A stretch of DNA of 64,000 bases from Sinonovacula constricta (taxonomy: Eukaryota; Mollusca; Bivalvia; Cardiida; Solecurtidae). The stretch is from the NCBI GenBank assembly GCA_007844125.1, contig CM017561.1:65028047-65092046 (forward strand). Direction: 5' to 3'. Shown in pieces: positions 39,635-49,507 of this stretch. The position numbers and the translations under genes are program-made. A model generated the notes under the pieces. The model did not search any database. It worked only from the letters and a program-made list of their open reading frames with translations, and was not told the DNA's origin. Each line of letters starts with the position of its first letter. Positions within the stretch are counted from its first letter, which is position 1.

Positions 39635-40096
39635 ATGGCGGAAGAACTTGTATTAGTACCGAAGATTCAATACGAACAGCTTCTTAGGAGACAGGACATG
39701 ATAGAAAAAGTGGAAACAAATAATTCGCACGAATCCAATCAACAAAAGGAGGAAAAAGACAATTCCAACCAACCCAACCAACAAAAGGAGGAAATAGACA
39801 ATTCACACAAATCCAGTCAACATAAAGAAAAGGAAAGTGATGTTGGAACGTCTTTTTCACAACTGGAAAGCGATGGAATGACGAAATCTGGTATTACACT
39901 AACCAAAAGCGACAACGAAAATGCAATGTCAGAACGCCATTTAAACGATAATGACACTGAATCTGATGAGCTCATTCAAAAGAAGTCATTAAAAAGAAGT
40001 TATGTTAAAAGGAACATATCTGACATGAATTTCGAGCACCAAAAACGAAGACAACACGTTTCAAAGTCAAGAAAGTGGATTAATTACAGAGTTTAA
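39635..40096 (+). CDS. Charged low-complexity Polinton protein (153 aa), left arm
   Basis: The ATG directly follows the previous stop. The N-terminus MAEELVLVPKIQYEQLLRR is the conserved part (a short 'LVPK..YE.LL' head seen in Polinton-type elements). The middle is Asn/Gln/Lys/Glu/Ser-rich with three imperfect repeats of SNQQKEEKDNS type, and the tail is basic. Largely disordered; function unknown. Confidence 0.6.
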   Translation: MAEELVLVPKIQYEQLLRRQDMIEKVETNNSHESNQQKEEKDNSNQPNQQKEEIDNSHKSSQHKEKESDVGTSFSQLESDGMTKSGITLTKSDNENAMSERHLNDNDTESDELIQKKSLKRSYVKRNISDMNFEHQKRRQHVSKSRKWINYRV

Positions 40097-40115
40097 CCAT
40101 TGAAACATAAATAAA

Positions 40116-40877
40116 ATGGATAAAGAAGAGAGACTTAAAAGGTACTATTTTAATCCAACAAACGCTGGTGCCTTCTCAGGTCCGCAAAAACTTTATCAAG
40201 TAATGCAAAAACGTTACCCTGGTACATATTCTTTACGTTACATCCGACGTTGGTTGAGTGACCAGGATCCATATGCTCTTCTGCGACCAGTGAGATATCG
40301 TTTTATCAAACCCGGCGTAAGGGTGGCAACAGTCAATGAACAATGGGACGTTGATTTACTGTCTATGGAAAATATCGCCTCCAAAAATGATGGAGTGCGA
40401 TTTCTACTCTGTGCTATTGACATATTGTCAAGAAGATTGTGGGTGAAACCACTGAAAGACAAAACGGCCCAGTCGGTTTTAAAAGCGATGAAAGAAATAC
40501 TGAGCGAAGGGAAACCACAAAAGATTCGAGCAGACCGAGGGTCTGAGTTTGTCAACCGATGGTTCCGGAAACTGATGAAAGACAACAACATCTACTTCTT
40601 CACAACTCAAAACCCGACAAAGGCTAACTACGTAGAACGCGTGCAGAGGACACTGAAGACGGCGCTCTTTAGAATGATGAGAAATACTCGTTCTTACAGA
40701 TATATTGACGATCTTAATAATATCGTGTCCAATTATAACAACTCACCCCACCGATCTTTAAATGGATTGGCACCTAATGAAGTGACCGAGAGAAACCAAG
40801 CCGATGTGTGGGCTTCCATCTACTTGAAAAAAAAAACAAAGGACCGAAAACAAGACCAAAATTTTCATTCAAAATAG
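40116..40877 (+). CDS. Retroviral-type integrase core, left arm (frame ends early)
   Basis: 253 aa. An N-terminal helical/HTH-like segment precedes an rve core with the catalytic triad D80 (WDVDL), D140 (RADRGSEF) and E174 (NYVER), spacing D-x33-E. The core ends in the usual NYNNSPHRSLNGLAP block. Polinton integrases insert the linear genome and produce the 6-bp duplication seen here. The frame runs into an A10 tract at about 40827-40836 and stops at 40877. The C-terminal SH3-like and chromodomain part continues in another frame (next entry). Confidence 0.9.
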   Translation: MDKEERLKRYYFNPTNAGAFSGPQKLYQVMQKRYPGTYSLRYIRRWLSDQDPYALLRPVRYRFIKPGVRVATVNEQWDVDLLSMENIASKNDGVRFLLCAIDILSRRLWVKPLKDKTAQSVLKAMKEILSEGKPQKIRADRGSEFVNRWFRKLMKDNNIYFFTTQNPTKANYVERVQRTLKTALFRMMRNTRSYRYIDDLNNIVSNYNNSPHRSLNGLAPNEVTERNQADVWASIYLKKKTKDRKQDQNFHSK

Positions 40878-41212
40878 GTGACCTAGTTCGCATCAGCATT
40901 GCAAAGCGCCCTTTTCAAAGAGCCTACCAGGAACAGTACACCATTGAGGTATTTAAAGTCTACAAGAAACGGTTTATGCAGGGAATACCTGTTTACGAGC
41001 TGGAAGACCTACAAAACGAACCCATAAAAGGTCTTTTTTATGAGAGTGAACTCCAAATTGTGTACAAAGATCAATCCAGTTTATGGTTTATTGAAAAGAT
41101 TTTGAGACGTCGTAAAAGAAACGGTAGACAGCAACTTTTTGTTCAGTGGGAAGGGTTTCCAAATAAATTTAATAGTTGGATAAACGCTGAAGACATTAAG
41201 GAGACATCATAG
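40837..41212 (+). CDS. Integrase C-terminal SH3-like region and chromodomain, offset frame, left arm
   Basis: The frame lies one base back relative to the core and overlaps it (open from about 40808). It contains FKIGDLVRIS, the start of an SH3-like integrase C-domain, and ends in a chromodomain (WFIEKILRRR...LFVQWEGFPNKFNSW). Chromodomains direct many Polinton and Ty3-type integrases to chromatin. No natural ATG starts it. It is either expressed by -1 slippage on the A10 tract or the gene was broken before the arms duplicated. Confidence 0.75.
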
Positions 41213-41217
41213 TTAAA

Positions 41218-41640
41218 ATGGATCACTACATATTTGTGAGCAGTTCCGACAGCAACCACTATTTTAGTGACAATACGACTAGTAGTTTCAAAGTTCGCCT
41301 GAACAGATCTATTGATTTGACCGGACACTGGAAAGTGGCACTAATCGAATTTAGAGCAATTACAAACAGAAAAAAAGGACTTGAAGAAATTGATATTTAT
41401 TCCGATCTGTGCAAGGAAACGTTTGTATCTGGTGAAGAAAGGCCCGTTCTTCGACGCTTGATGACTAACACCAATGAGGGATGGGATTATACCTTAGTCA
41501 ATCCATTTTATTTACCCGTAAAGAAGACGGACCTGCGAGAGTTTAAAATCTATATAAGAAACAGCAACAATGATGAATCGCCAAAGCTAGCAGAACCGGT
41601 GCACCTAACACTTCACTTACAACGCTATCCATTTCTATAA
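41218..41640 (+). CDS. Penton-like minor capsid protein, left arm
   Basis: 140 aa. The N-terminal pattern FVSSSDSNHYFSDNTTSSF followed by LTGHWKVALIEF is the signature of the Polinton single-jelly-roll minor capsid (penton) protein. The predicted role is to occupy the vertices of an icosahedral capsid. It lies between the integrase and the basic core protein, starting six bases after the integrase C-part. Confidence 0.72.
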   Translation: MDHYIFVSSSDSNHYFSDNTTSSFKVRLNRSIDLTGHWKVALIEFRAITNRKKGLEEIDIYSDLCKETFVSGEERPVLRRLMTNTNEGWDYTLVNPFYLPVKKTDLREFKIYIRNSNNDESPKLAEPVHLTLHLQRYPFL

Positions 41641-41647
41641 ACCAGCC

Positions 41648-42082
41648 ATGAAACTGTATGTTCCAAACCCTCAAAAATGGGTTGATTTTTTCGATCACTT
41701 AAAAAAGGACCAAACTTCATCGAAACAGACTGGTTCCGGAAGACGCCCGAGTGTGTTAGTGATCAATGAGGATAAAAGTAATAATACGGCAAATTGTAAG
41801 ATCAAAGCCGTTCTCCCTGCAGAGCAAACTGCTGCTCAGGCTAAATCGGAACTGGAACGAGAAGATATAAATCCATCTGCGGTTGTAGATATGGTTCAGA
41901 AGCCTCTAAGACGTCGCGTTAAGCGGATCAGACGGACTCCATCCCATACTCGAGTAAAAAATCAAAAAGGTGGTGCACGGAAACGGCGGACCGGCGCAAA
42001 AAAACCAAAACGGACCAAACATCCAAGGCGAAACAACGTCAAAGCGGTCATAAGGAAAAGAGACATTTTTGGAATTAACTAG
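41648..42082 (+). CDS. Basic core/maturation-like protein, left arm
   Basis: 144 aa with an aromatic N-terminus (MKLYVPNPQKWVDFF) and a very Arg/Lys-rich second half (from about residue 85, RRRVKRIRR and KKPKRTKHPRR). This suggests DNA condensation or a capsid-lining role like adenovirus core proteins. The assignment rests on composition and position only. Residue 84 is Gln here and His in the right arm. Confidence 0.6.
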   Translation: MKLYVPNPQKWVDFFDHLKKDQTSSKQTGSGRRPSVLVINEDKSNNTANCKIKAVLPAEQTAAQAKSELEREDINPSAVVDMVQKPLRRRVKRIRRTPSHTRVKNQKGGARKRRTGAKKPKRTKHPRRNNVKAVIRKRDIFGIN

Positions 42083-42099
42083 ATCTATCGTGAAAAAAA

Positions 42100-43593
42100 A
42101 TGGCCATGTATAATGAGTCTTTGTTTAAAGAAGGGCTTGTTTCCGAATTGTCACTCTTCGATTTGCCAAGTACACAAACCGGGGTCCTCGATGAGTACTT
42201 TGAAGAAATTAGACCGCTATCTCAAGTATCGGCTGAAAGTCCAGTGGAATTCAAAATCAGTGGTCAAAACTCTATGGATTACCTTGACATGAAAAACTCG
42301 CAGATTTATGTAAAGCTGAAAGTGAAAAAAAGTGACGGTACGAATCTCTCAGCTGAGAAAGTTGGACCGGCCAACCTGATCCTACACACATTGTTTTCTA
42401 CGGTGGAAGTGTCTCTTCAAAACAAAGCCAGTTTTACATGCAATTACTATCCATATCGGGCCTATATTCAGACGCTCTTGAAATACGGACAAGATGCTTC
42501 ATCGTCACAGTTAAACACACAGGGATGGGAGATTGATGATGCCGATGCACCTGGTGTTACAGACCCAGGTAGTACCAATACCGGTTTGTACAACAGAGCA
42601 AAATGGATTGCCGGATCAAAGACAATAGACTTTCAGGGATCCATATTCCACGACATGTTTTCTCTGGATAGATATCTGTTGAATCAGGTTGACGTGCGCG
42701 TAAAATTTTACAGAACACCACCTTCATTTTCTCTCCTAGCTGCAGACACAACTGTCGATTTCGACATCGAAATACTGGACATCTACCTCCTTGCTCGAAA
42801 AATAAGGGTCAACCCTGGTGTCATCTATGGACATTCACAAGTACTCGAAAAGAACAACGCGCTGTACCCGTACACAAAAGTGGAATGTCGATCGCAAAGT
42901 ATTGCAACTGGATCTACATCGTTCAACTGGGAAAATATGTTTCAAGGCAGGAGACCAGAACGGATTGTGATAGGCTTTGTGAAGAGCACAGCCCTAAATG
43001 GAAGTTATACTACCAACCCATTCAACTTTGAAAATCTTAGCATTGAACAAATAGCCGTCTACGTTGACGGACTTCCAGCTGGAGGTAATCCGCTGCAACT
43101 CGACTTTTCCAATCCATATGGTGCTATAAGTCGAGCCTACAACAACATTTTCCTAAGTGAAGGGATCTGGACCCGAAATGAAGGCAATGCTTTAAATAGA
43201 GAACATTTCGTTGGCGGATCTTCACTCTTCGTCTTCCAGTTGGAACCCAACTACGCTCACCATGGACAGTACATGTCGCTGGTTAAGAATGCCAACGTTC
43301 GTCTCGAAGTTCGATTTAAGAACGGATTGACAGGTATATAAATCATTCTTTTTTTTCACAAATTTTTCTTTTATATAAAGACATTAACATATTTTTTGTC
43401 TTTTATGTTGTGTTTTGTTTATGTTTTGCACTGTTATGGTTTTGATTTATACGTGTTGCCGATTGTTTACTGTTTTGATGTCGATATATTTCTAAATTCC
43501 ATTTTTTTTCTAGAACCCATGAGCTGTATCGTCTATAGCGAGTTGCCAGGCTACTTTGAGATCAACAAAGAGAGAGACATCATTCTGCCTTAA
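42100..43593 (+). CDS. Major-capsid-like protein with an intron, left arm
   Basis: Exon 1 is 42100-43333 and exon 2 is 43514-43593, separated by a 180-bp intron with donor ACAG|GTATAT and acceptor TTTTTTTCTAG; both junctions are phase 1. The spliced product is 437 aa. Unspliced, it would stop two codons into the intron. The small second exon encodes CIVYSELPGYFEINKERDI, matching the conserved end of Polinton capsid (F54H12.2-like) proteins, so splicing is probable. The protein is predicted to be the double-jelly-roll major capsid protein. Assignment to major capsid rather than another F54H12.2-like structural protein is moderately sure. Confidence 0.75.
43334..43513 (+). other. Spliceosomal intron in the capsid gene, left arm
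   Basis: 180 bp, T-rich, GT...AG, with a polypyrimidine tract next to the acceptor. Mirrored exactly at 50100-50279. Confidence 0.7.
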
Positions 43594-44105
43594 TGGATAC
43601 CAGTCAACTTGAGTGTATGATTCGTTGCGATCCCGCCATGAAAGATCATGTCATCGGTGTTTTTGCTGCTGATCGCTTACCCAGAGGTTTATCGCGCGGG
43701 CATGGATTAATCGTCAATGTAGACCCTCAATTTAGATCAGGGAGCCACTGGTGTGTTTTCTTCCGTGACGATCATGGAACGTTTGAGTTTTTCGATAGCT
43801 ACGGATTAAATCCTCGACAAAATAGTAAATACTTTGACGATTGGTTGAAGACACACGCGTGTTCAATAACCTGGAATTCTTTGCAACTACAAAGTAACAC
43901 AAGTTTTGTGTGTGGACTATACTGTATTGCATTCCTTCATTATAGACTTTCCGGTTATAAATTACAGGATTTTGTGAACATGTTTACCAGTGACCACTTT
44001 GCAAATGATTACTTTGTTTATCTCAGTATCAGTAGGGCTTTTAATAACTGTTTCTCGAGTAAACGTGTATTTAACCAAGAATGTTGCAACAGAATTCTAC
44101 CATAA
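43593..44105 (+). CDS. Adenain-type cysteine protease, left arm
   Basis: 170 aa. The ATG overlaps the capsid stop (TAATG). The catalytic pattern of adenovirus-like (C5/C48) proteases is visible: H52 (GSHWCVFF), D68 (FEFFDSYG), a Gln near residue 98-100, and C107 in FVCGLYCIAFLHY. It matures capsid proteins and lets Polintons resemble virions. All catalytic residues are intact. An AATAAA signal lies at 44235-44240. Confidence 0.88.
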   Translation: MDTSQLECMIRCDPAMKDHVIGVFAADRLPRGLSRGHGLIVNVDPQFRSGSHWCVFFRDDHGTFEFFDSYGLNPRQNSKYFDDWLKTHACSITWNSLQLQSNTSFVCGLYCIAFLHYRLSGYKLQDFVNMFTSDHFANDYFVYLSISRAFNNCFSSKRVFNQECCNRILP

Positions 44106-44874
44106 AACTGTATTCTTCATTTATAATTTGATCTTAATACTGTCAGTTTTGTGATTTTGTGTTGAATATATGATATATTTTTTTGTCATAAGTTGTTAAA
44201 TTTTGTAACACCATGTATTCACCATGTAACGAACAATAAACAAACTAGAAAATAAAAACAATGTTGTTTTTGTGCTTCTTTCTTTTACCAACTGTTATAA
44301 TAAGCGATATTTGGGAAAAAATGATAGACAAGTCATGTCATCTGGTATAATACTTTTATTCGATTATATGGGCGTCTATAAGAGTACATCGTACACACTT
44401 ACGAAATGCAAGTTGAAACGTGCATAACCAAAACACTTAAAGATATAATCAAAAATGTAAGCGTCTTGCAACGCATTAACAAGGATTAATTCTTCAAAAA
44501 CAACAACAACATCATCATTAACATCATCCAAACTGTTTAACTATAAACGATTTTTTTTTTCATCTAACAGATAGTCATACAGGCTGATCCTAATACATAT
44601 ATAACAAGTAATATAAAGCATGGAAGATAGAGAGGATTTTAAAAGGTACGAACATTAAATATGATCAATACACCGCTGACATCATCCTTACATTCTATTA
44701 TCATAAAAAAAATATTCAAAATATTAGTAAGTCAGTATATGCTGAATATCTTGTCTTTACGTTAAAAAAAAGCTGACTGTTCAACTGGTAATGATATTAC
44801 AATATGCTTTTTATGAAATTATGTTTACATTTTTTTTTCGGGATAAGTAGTAGTTTATCATCCCCAAAAGGTTT
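44106..44874. other. Convergent intergenic region between protease and PolB, left arm
   Basis: AT-rich spacer where the + strand late transcripts meet the minus-strand PolB transcript. Polyadenylation signals face each other: AATAAA at 44235-44240 (+) and at 44355-44360 (-). No further gene is recognised. Confidence 0.6.
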
Positions 44875-46903
44875 TTATTTCACTTTAGTAATAGTAACAT
44901 CAGCAAAAACATATCTTTGTCCAAGTTCAAATACCTGGTTCGTGTCTAATGCAATGGTCGTGTCTAAATCAATGTTTTGGTTCATATCGGAAGAAATATG
45001 AACGGGTGAACATTCCCTCACTGTCTCTCGACACTCGTGCTCTGATTCTATGGGAACCACATTTGATGATTTAGATGAGTCATTAATTTTCATATGACCG
45101 TAACTTAAACTGTCAATGGCGTTTAAAAGGTAACGCTTGTTGTCGAAAGATGACAGTCCCAATTTGCTGACTGTCTCACCATGTAACACGTGTCCACGAC
45201 TGCGAAGAACATTCATGCTTGACAACATTTGACTTTCATTGAATAGAACGTCTTTATAATGTTGAAACCTTATATCCCGTTTGACCGTTGCCTTTGACAC
45301 ACCTTTCAAGCGTTTTCCGACATAACCATCTTCACACAGATAACAATACATCTTCGATCTTAGACCGATGAAATGAGAAATGGGTGTACCGTTAGTTTCA
45401 TCTTTGAATTTACCGAGCGTCTTTTTGTTAGTGTCATTATGCAAAGGGTGTTCTTTTGGATAATCGGACAGATCAAACGCATCATCATTGTGAATATCTC
45501 TGTAAATATCTTGTGTGTCCACACTCAGGAAAAACGAGTCTGTGTCCATCATGTGAAGCTGAGCTTTAGCACCGTATCTCTTTCTTATGTAGTTATACCA
45601 AAAGTCGTACATAAGAGCTTTGCTAAGATCGAGAATTGTCATTCCGCAGTAACATGGTTTGAAAAGCATGACCTTTTTCGGCAGCAACTCAACTGCTACG
45701 AGGTCTTCACTAAAAATGGTGATGTTCTTGAACGTGGGTTTAGCACTGAGCTTTTTTATTCGACTCTCTGTATGTACGAGTTCAATTTGCTTGTGCTTTC
45801 TAACATTTTCCATTGTTTTGCCAAATACTGATACATTCATGAGTTTGTAGAAGTTTTTCTGAAAATTCGAAGTTGCTTTCTTCCGCATGTCGGTATTGAA
45901 CTCAATATACGGTTTCATCCATGGACTCTGCTTGAAACGAAGGACTCTGTGAACTTTCTTTAGACGCATACCAAGACTAAGATACAATTGTAGATTTCTG
46001 TAGTGAAGAACGTACTGTTCTTTATCCTCTAATGTCGTGAGCAGCTTTTCTACAGAAGCACTTGGTGGTAGACTTTCCTCGTCCGTTTTTTCATGCAATT
46101 TTCTTAACAGCTTTTTAGCATATGGTGACAATTCGTCCGAAGTGACATGTCTTCGCACGGGTGCTAGCGGAAGATCATTGTGAGCATCATGCAAGTGCTT
46201 CGGGTATTCTAAAGATACTTCGAGAATGTACCCAACTTCTCCATCTTTAGGAATGTCCATGATTTGCAGACCATCTATCTCGTCTTGGTCCAAGAAGGCA
46301 AAATCTCCAACTGGGAGTGGTTCTATCATGACCGTACCGTACAAGTTGTTACAATCTATATAAAATAGATATGAAGTTACATCATTTGGATCATAATTCG
46401 ACAAATATGGGTTGTTTGCTTCCTTGTATCTGCAGGAAATTTGTGACACACCACCACGTATTCCAGCTTCAATCATAAGCATTTGATCCACATCTGTTAT
46501 CAATTCTAATTCCACTTTCATCATTTTAAGACAGCTGGTCCACGCAAGTCCTGGAGACGTGTAAAAATGGGCGGGATCTAGCCCAAACTGCTTCATACTT
46601 TGCTTCCTAAACGTTTCGAAAACATCGGCTAAAAGCAACACGTCCGTTTTCAGGTACAGATCGTGATAATCTCCCATTGTTTCCAATTGAAATTCCTCAA
46701 AGACTTTACATGCATGAGTGTAATCCTCATCAGATATGTGTTCCTGAGTGATTGATGAGAAAAATGCATCTTTGTTTGGCAAGCTGATTTCGCTAAATCG
46801 TTCGAATGAATCCATGTATTCGTAAGGATACACACCCTTCCGTAAAAGCAATTCCATTTGGTTCATTGCAGGAAATTCTGAACCCACATGGAAGAAAGCG
46901 GCC
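44875..46903 (-). CDS. Protein-primed DNA polymerase B, C-terminal part, left arm (5'-truncated)
   Basis: At least 670 residues in one frame. The first listed start (46887) is GTG, and PolB-like sequence is open back to the junction at about 46903, so the natural N-terminus is missing. Exo III-like YLKTDVLLLAD is retained while Exo I and Exo II are absent. Polymerase motif A is YIDCNNLYG (about 176-184), motif B is KNFYKLMNVSVFGKT (about 344-358) and motif C is MDTDS (447-451); all are intact. This polymerase replicates Polinton and adintovirus linear DNA from terminal proteins. Lacking its proofreading N-half and promoter, it is presumably non-functional. Confidence 0.9.
46711..46903. other. 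Asymmetric loop at the centre of the Polinton palindrome
   Basis: 193 bp belonging only to the left arm. It encodes the PolB segment around LLLRKGVYPYEYMDSFERF in the minus direction. At about 46901-46904 the sequence turns back into a copy of the strand starting opposite 46710. Only a GC-type microhomology is seen at the join. This is the expected loop of a copy-back template switch. Confidence 0.85.
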
Positions 46904-48739
46904 TGTAAAGTCTTTGAGGAATTTCAATTGGAAACAATGGGAGATTATCACGATCTGTACCTGAAAACGGACGTGTTGCTTTTAGCCGATGTTTTCGAAA
47001 CGTTTAGGAAGCAAAGTATGAAGCAGTTTGGGCTAGATCCCGCCCATTTTTACACGTCTCCAGGACTTGCGTGGACCAGCTGTCTTAAAATGACGAAAGT
47101 GGAATTAGAATTGATAACAGATGTGGATCAAATGCTTATGATTGAAGCTGGAATACGTGGTGGTGTGTCACAAATTTCCTGCAGATACAAGGAAGCAAAC
47201 AACCCATATTTGTCGAATTATGATCCAAATGATGTAACTTCATATCTATTTTATATAGATTGTAACAACTTGTACGGTACGGTCATGATAGAACCACTCC
47301 CAGTTGGAGATTTTGCCTTCTTGGACCAAGACGAGATAGATGGTCTGCAAATCATGGACATTCCTAAAGATGGAGAAGTTGGGTACATTCTCGAAGTATC
47401 TTTAGAATACCCGAAGCACTTGCATGATGCTCACAATGATCTTCCGCTAGCACCCGTGCGAAGACATGTCACTTCGGACGAATTGTCACCATATGCTAAA
47501 AAGCTGTTAAGAAAATTGCATGAAAAAACGGACGAGGAAAGTCTACCACCAAGTGCTTCTGTAGAAAAGCTGCTCACGACATTAGAGGATAAAGAACAGT
47601 ACGTTCTTCACTACAGAAATCTACAATTGTATCTTAGTCTTGGTATGCGTCTAAAGAAAGTTCACAGAGTCCTTCGTTTCAAGCAGAGTCCATGGATGAA
47701 ACCGTATATTGAGTTCAATACCGACATGCGGAAGAAAGCAACTTCGAATTTTCAGAAAAACTTCTACAAACTCATGAATGTATCAGTATTTGGCAAAACA
47801 ATGGAAAATGTTAGAAAGCACAAGCAAATTGAACTCGTACATACAGAGAGTCGAATAAAAAAGCTCAGTGCTAAACCCACGTTCAAGAACATCACCATTT
47901 TTAGTGAAGACCTCGTAGCAGTTGAGTTGCTGCCGAAAAAGGTCATGCTTTTCAAACCATGTTACTGCGGAATGACAATTCTCGATCTTAGCAAAGCTCT
48001 TATGTACGACTTTTGGTATAACTACATAAGAAAGAGATACGGTGCTAAAGCTCAGCTTCACATGATGGACACAGACTCGTTTTTCCTGAGTGTGGACACA
48101 CAAGATATTTACAGAGATATTCACAATGATGATGCGTTTGATCTGTCCGATTATCCAAAAGAACACCCTTTGCATAATGACACTAACAAAAAGACGCTCG
48201 GTAAATTCAAAGATGAAACTAACGGTACACCCATTTCTCATTTCATCGGTCTAAGATCGAAGATGTATTGTTATCTGTGTGAAGATGGTTATGTCGGAAA
48301 ACGCTTGAAAGGTGTGTCAAAGGCAACGGTCAAACGGGATATAAGGTTTCAACATTATAAAGACGTTCTATTCAATGAAAGTCAAATGTTGTCAAGCATG
48401 AATGTTCTTCGCAGTCGTGGACACGTGTTACATGGTGAGACAGTCAGCAAATTGGGACTGTCATCTTTCGACAACAAGCGTTACCTTTTAAACGCCATTG
48501 ACAGTTTAAGTTACGGTCATATGAAAATTAATGACTCATCTAAATCATCAAATGTGGTTCCCATAGAATCAGAGCACGAGTGTCGAGAGACAGTGAGGGA
48601 ATGTTCACCCGTTCATATTTCTTCCGATATGAACCAAAACATTGATTTAGACACGACCATTGCATTAGACACGAACCAGGTATTTGAACTTGGACAAAGA
48701 TATGTTTTTGCTGATGTTACTATTACTAAAGTGAAATAA
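46904..48739 (+). CDS. Protein-primed DNA polymerase B, C-terminal part, right arm (more truncated)
   Basis: Homology begins at ACKVFEEF, about 60 residues further in than in the left copy. The frame is open across the junction into the loop DNA, so any product would begin with junction-encoded residues. Motifs A, B and C are intact. One change from the left copy is a Met-to-Thr difference at left residue 123. No PolB start codon or promoter is retained. Confidence 0.9.
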   Translation, partial: CKVFEEFQLETMGDYHDLYLKTDVLLLADVFETFRKQSMKQFGLDPAHFYTSPGLAWTSCLKMTKVELELITDVDQMLMIEAGIRGGVSQISCRYKEANNPYLSNYDPNDVTSYLFYIDCNNLYGTVMIEPLPVGDFAFLDQDEIDGLQIMDIPKDGEVGYILEVSLEYPKHLHDAHNDLPLAPVRRHVTSDELSPYAKKLLRKLHEKTDEESLPPSASVEKLLTTLEDKEQYVLHYRNLQLYLSLGMRLKKVHRVLRFKQSPWMKPYIEFNTDMRKKATSNFQKNFYKLMNVSVFGKTMENVRKHKQIELVHTESRIKKLSAKPTFKNITIFSEDLVAVELLPKKVMLFKPCYCGMTILDLSKALMYDFWYNYIRKRYGAKAQLHMMDTDSFFLSVDTQDIYRDIHNDDAFDLSDYPKEHPLHNDTNKKTLGKFKDETNGTPISHFIGLRSKMYCYLCEDGYVGKRLKGVSKATVKRDIRFQHYKDVLFNESQMLSSMNVLRSRGHVLHGETVSKLGLSSFDNKRYLLNAIDSLSYGHMKINDSSKSSNVVPIESEHECRETVRECSPVHISSDMNQNIDLDTTIALDTNQVFELGQRYVFADVTITKVK

Positions 48740-49507
48740 AAACCTTTTGGGGATGATAAACTACTACTTATCCCGAAAAAAAAATGTAAACATAATTTCA
48801 TAAAAAGCATATTGTAATATCATTACCAGTTGAACAGTCAGCTTTTTTTTAACGTAAAGACAAGATATTCAGCATATACTGACTTACTAATATTTTGAAT
48901 ATTTTTTTTATGATAATAGAATGTAAGGATGATGTCAGCGGTGTATTGATCATATTTAATGTTCGTACCTTTTAAAATCCTCTCTATCTTCCATGCTTTA
49001 TATTACTTGTTATATATGTATTAGGATCAGCCTGTATGACTATCTGTTAGATGAAAAAAAAATCGTTTATAGTTAAACAGTTTGGATGATGTTAATGATG
49101 ATGTTGTTGTTGTTTTTGAAGAATTAATCCTTGTTAATGCGTTGCAAGACGCTTACATTTTTGATTATATCTTTAAGTGTTTTGGTTATGCACGTTTCAA
49201 CTTGCATTTCGTAAGTGTGTACGATGTACTCTTATAGACGCCCATATAATCGAATAAAAGTATTATACCAGATGACATGACTTGTCTATCATTTTTTCCC
49301 AAATATCGCTTATTATAACAGTTGGTAAAAGAAAGAAGCACAAAAACAACATTGTTTTTATTTTCTAGTTTGTTTATTGTTCGTTACATGGTGAATACAT
49401 GGTGTTACAAAATTTAACAACTTATGACAAAAAAATATATCATATATTCAACACAAAATCACAAAACTGACAGTATTAAGATCAAATTATAAATGAAGAA
49501 TACAGTT
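48740..49507. other. Convergent intergenic region between PolB and protease, right arm
   Basis: Mirror of 44106-44874, one base shorter because of an A9 versus T10 homopolymer. Confidence 0.6.

Larger units (their letters stand above)
37373..46710 (+). repeat. Left arm of the Polinton palindrome
   Basis: Pairs with 46904-56241. Coordinates convert as right = 93613 or 93614 minus left. The 1-bp steps come from a T10/A9 tract (left 44551-44560) and one G6/C7 run in the terminal repeats. Confidence 0.92.

Noticed and set aside
40238..40591. 117-aa frame antisense to integrase (and its mirror)
   Set aside because: Shadow frame of the integrase core.
45373..45831. 152-aa frame antisense to PolB (and its mirror at 47783-48241)
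   Set aside because: Shadow of the PolB coding strand; no domain.
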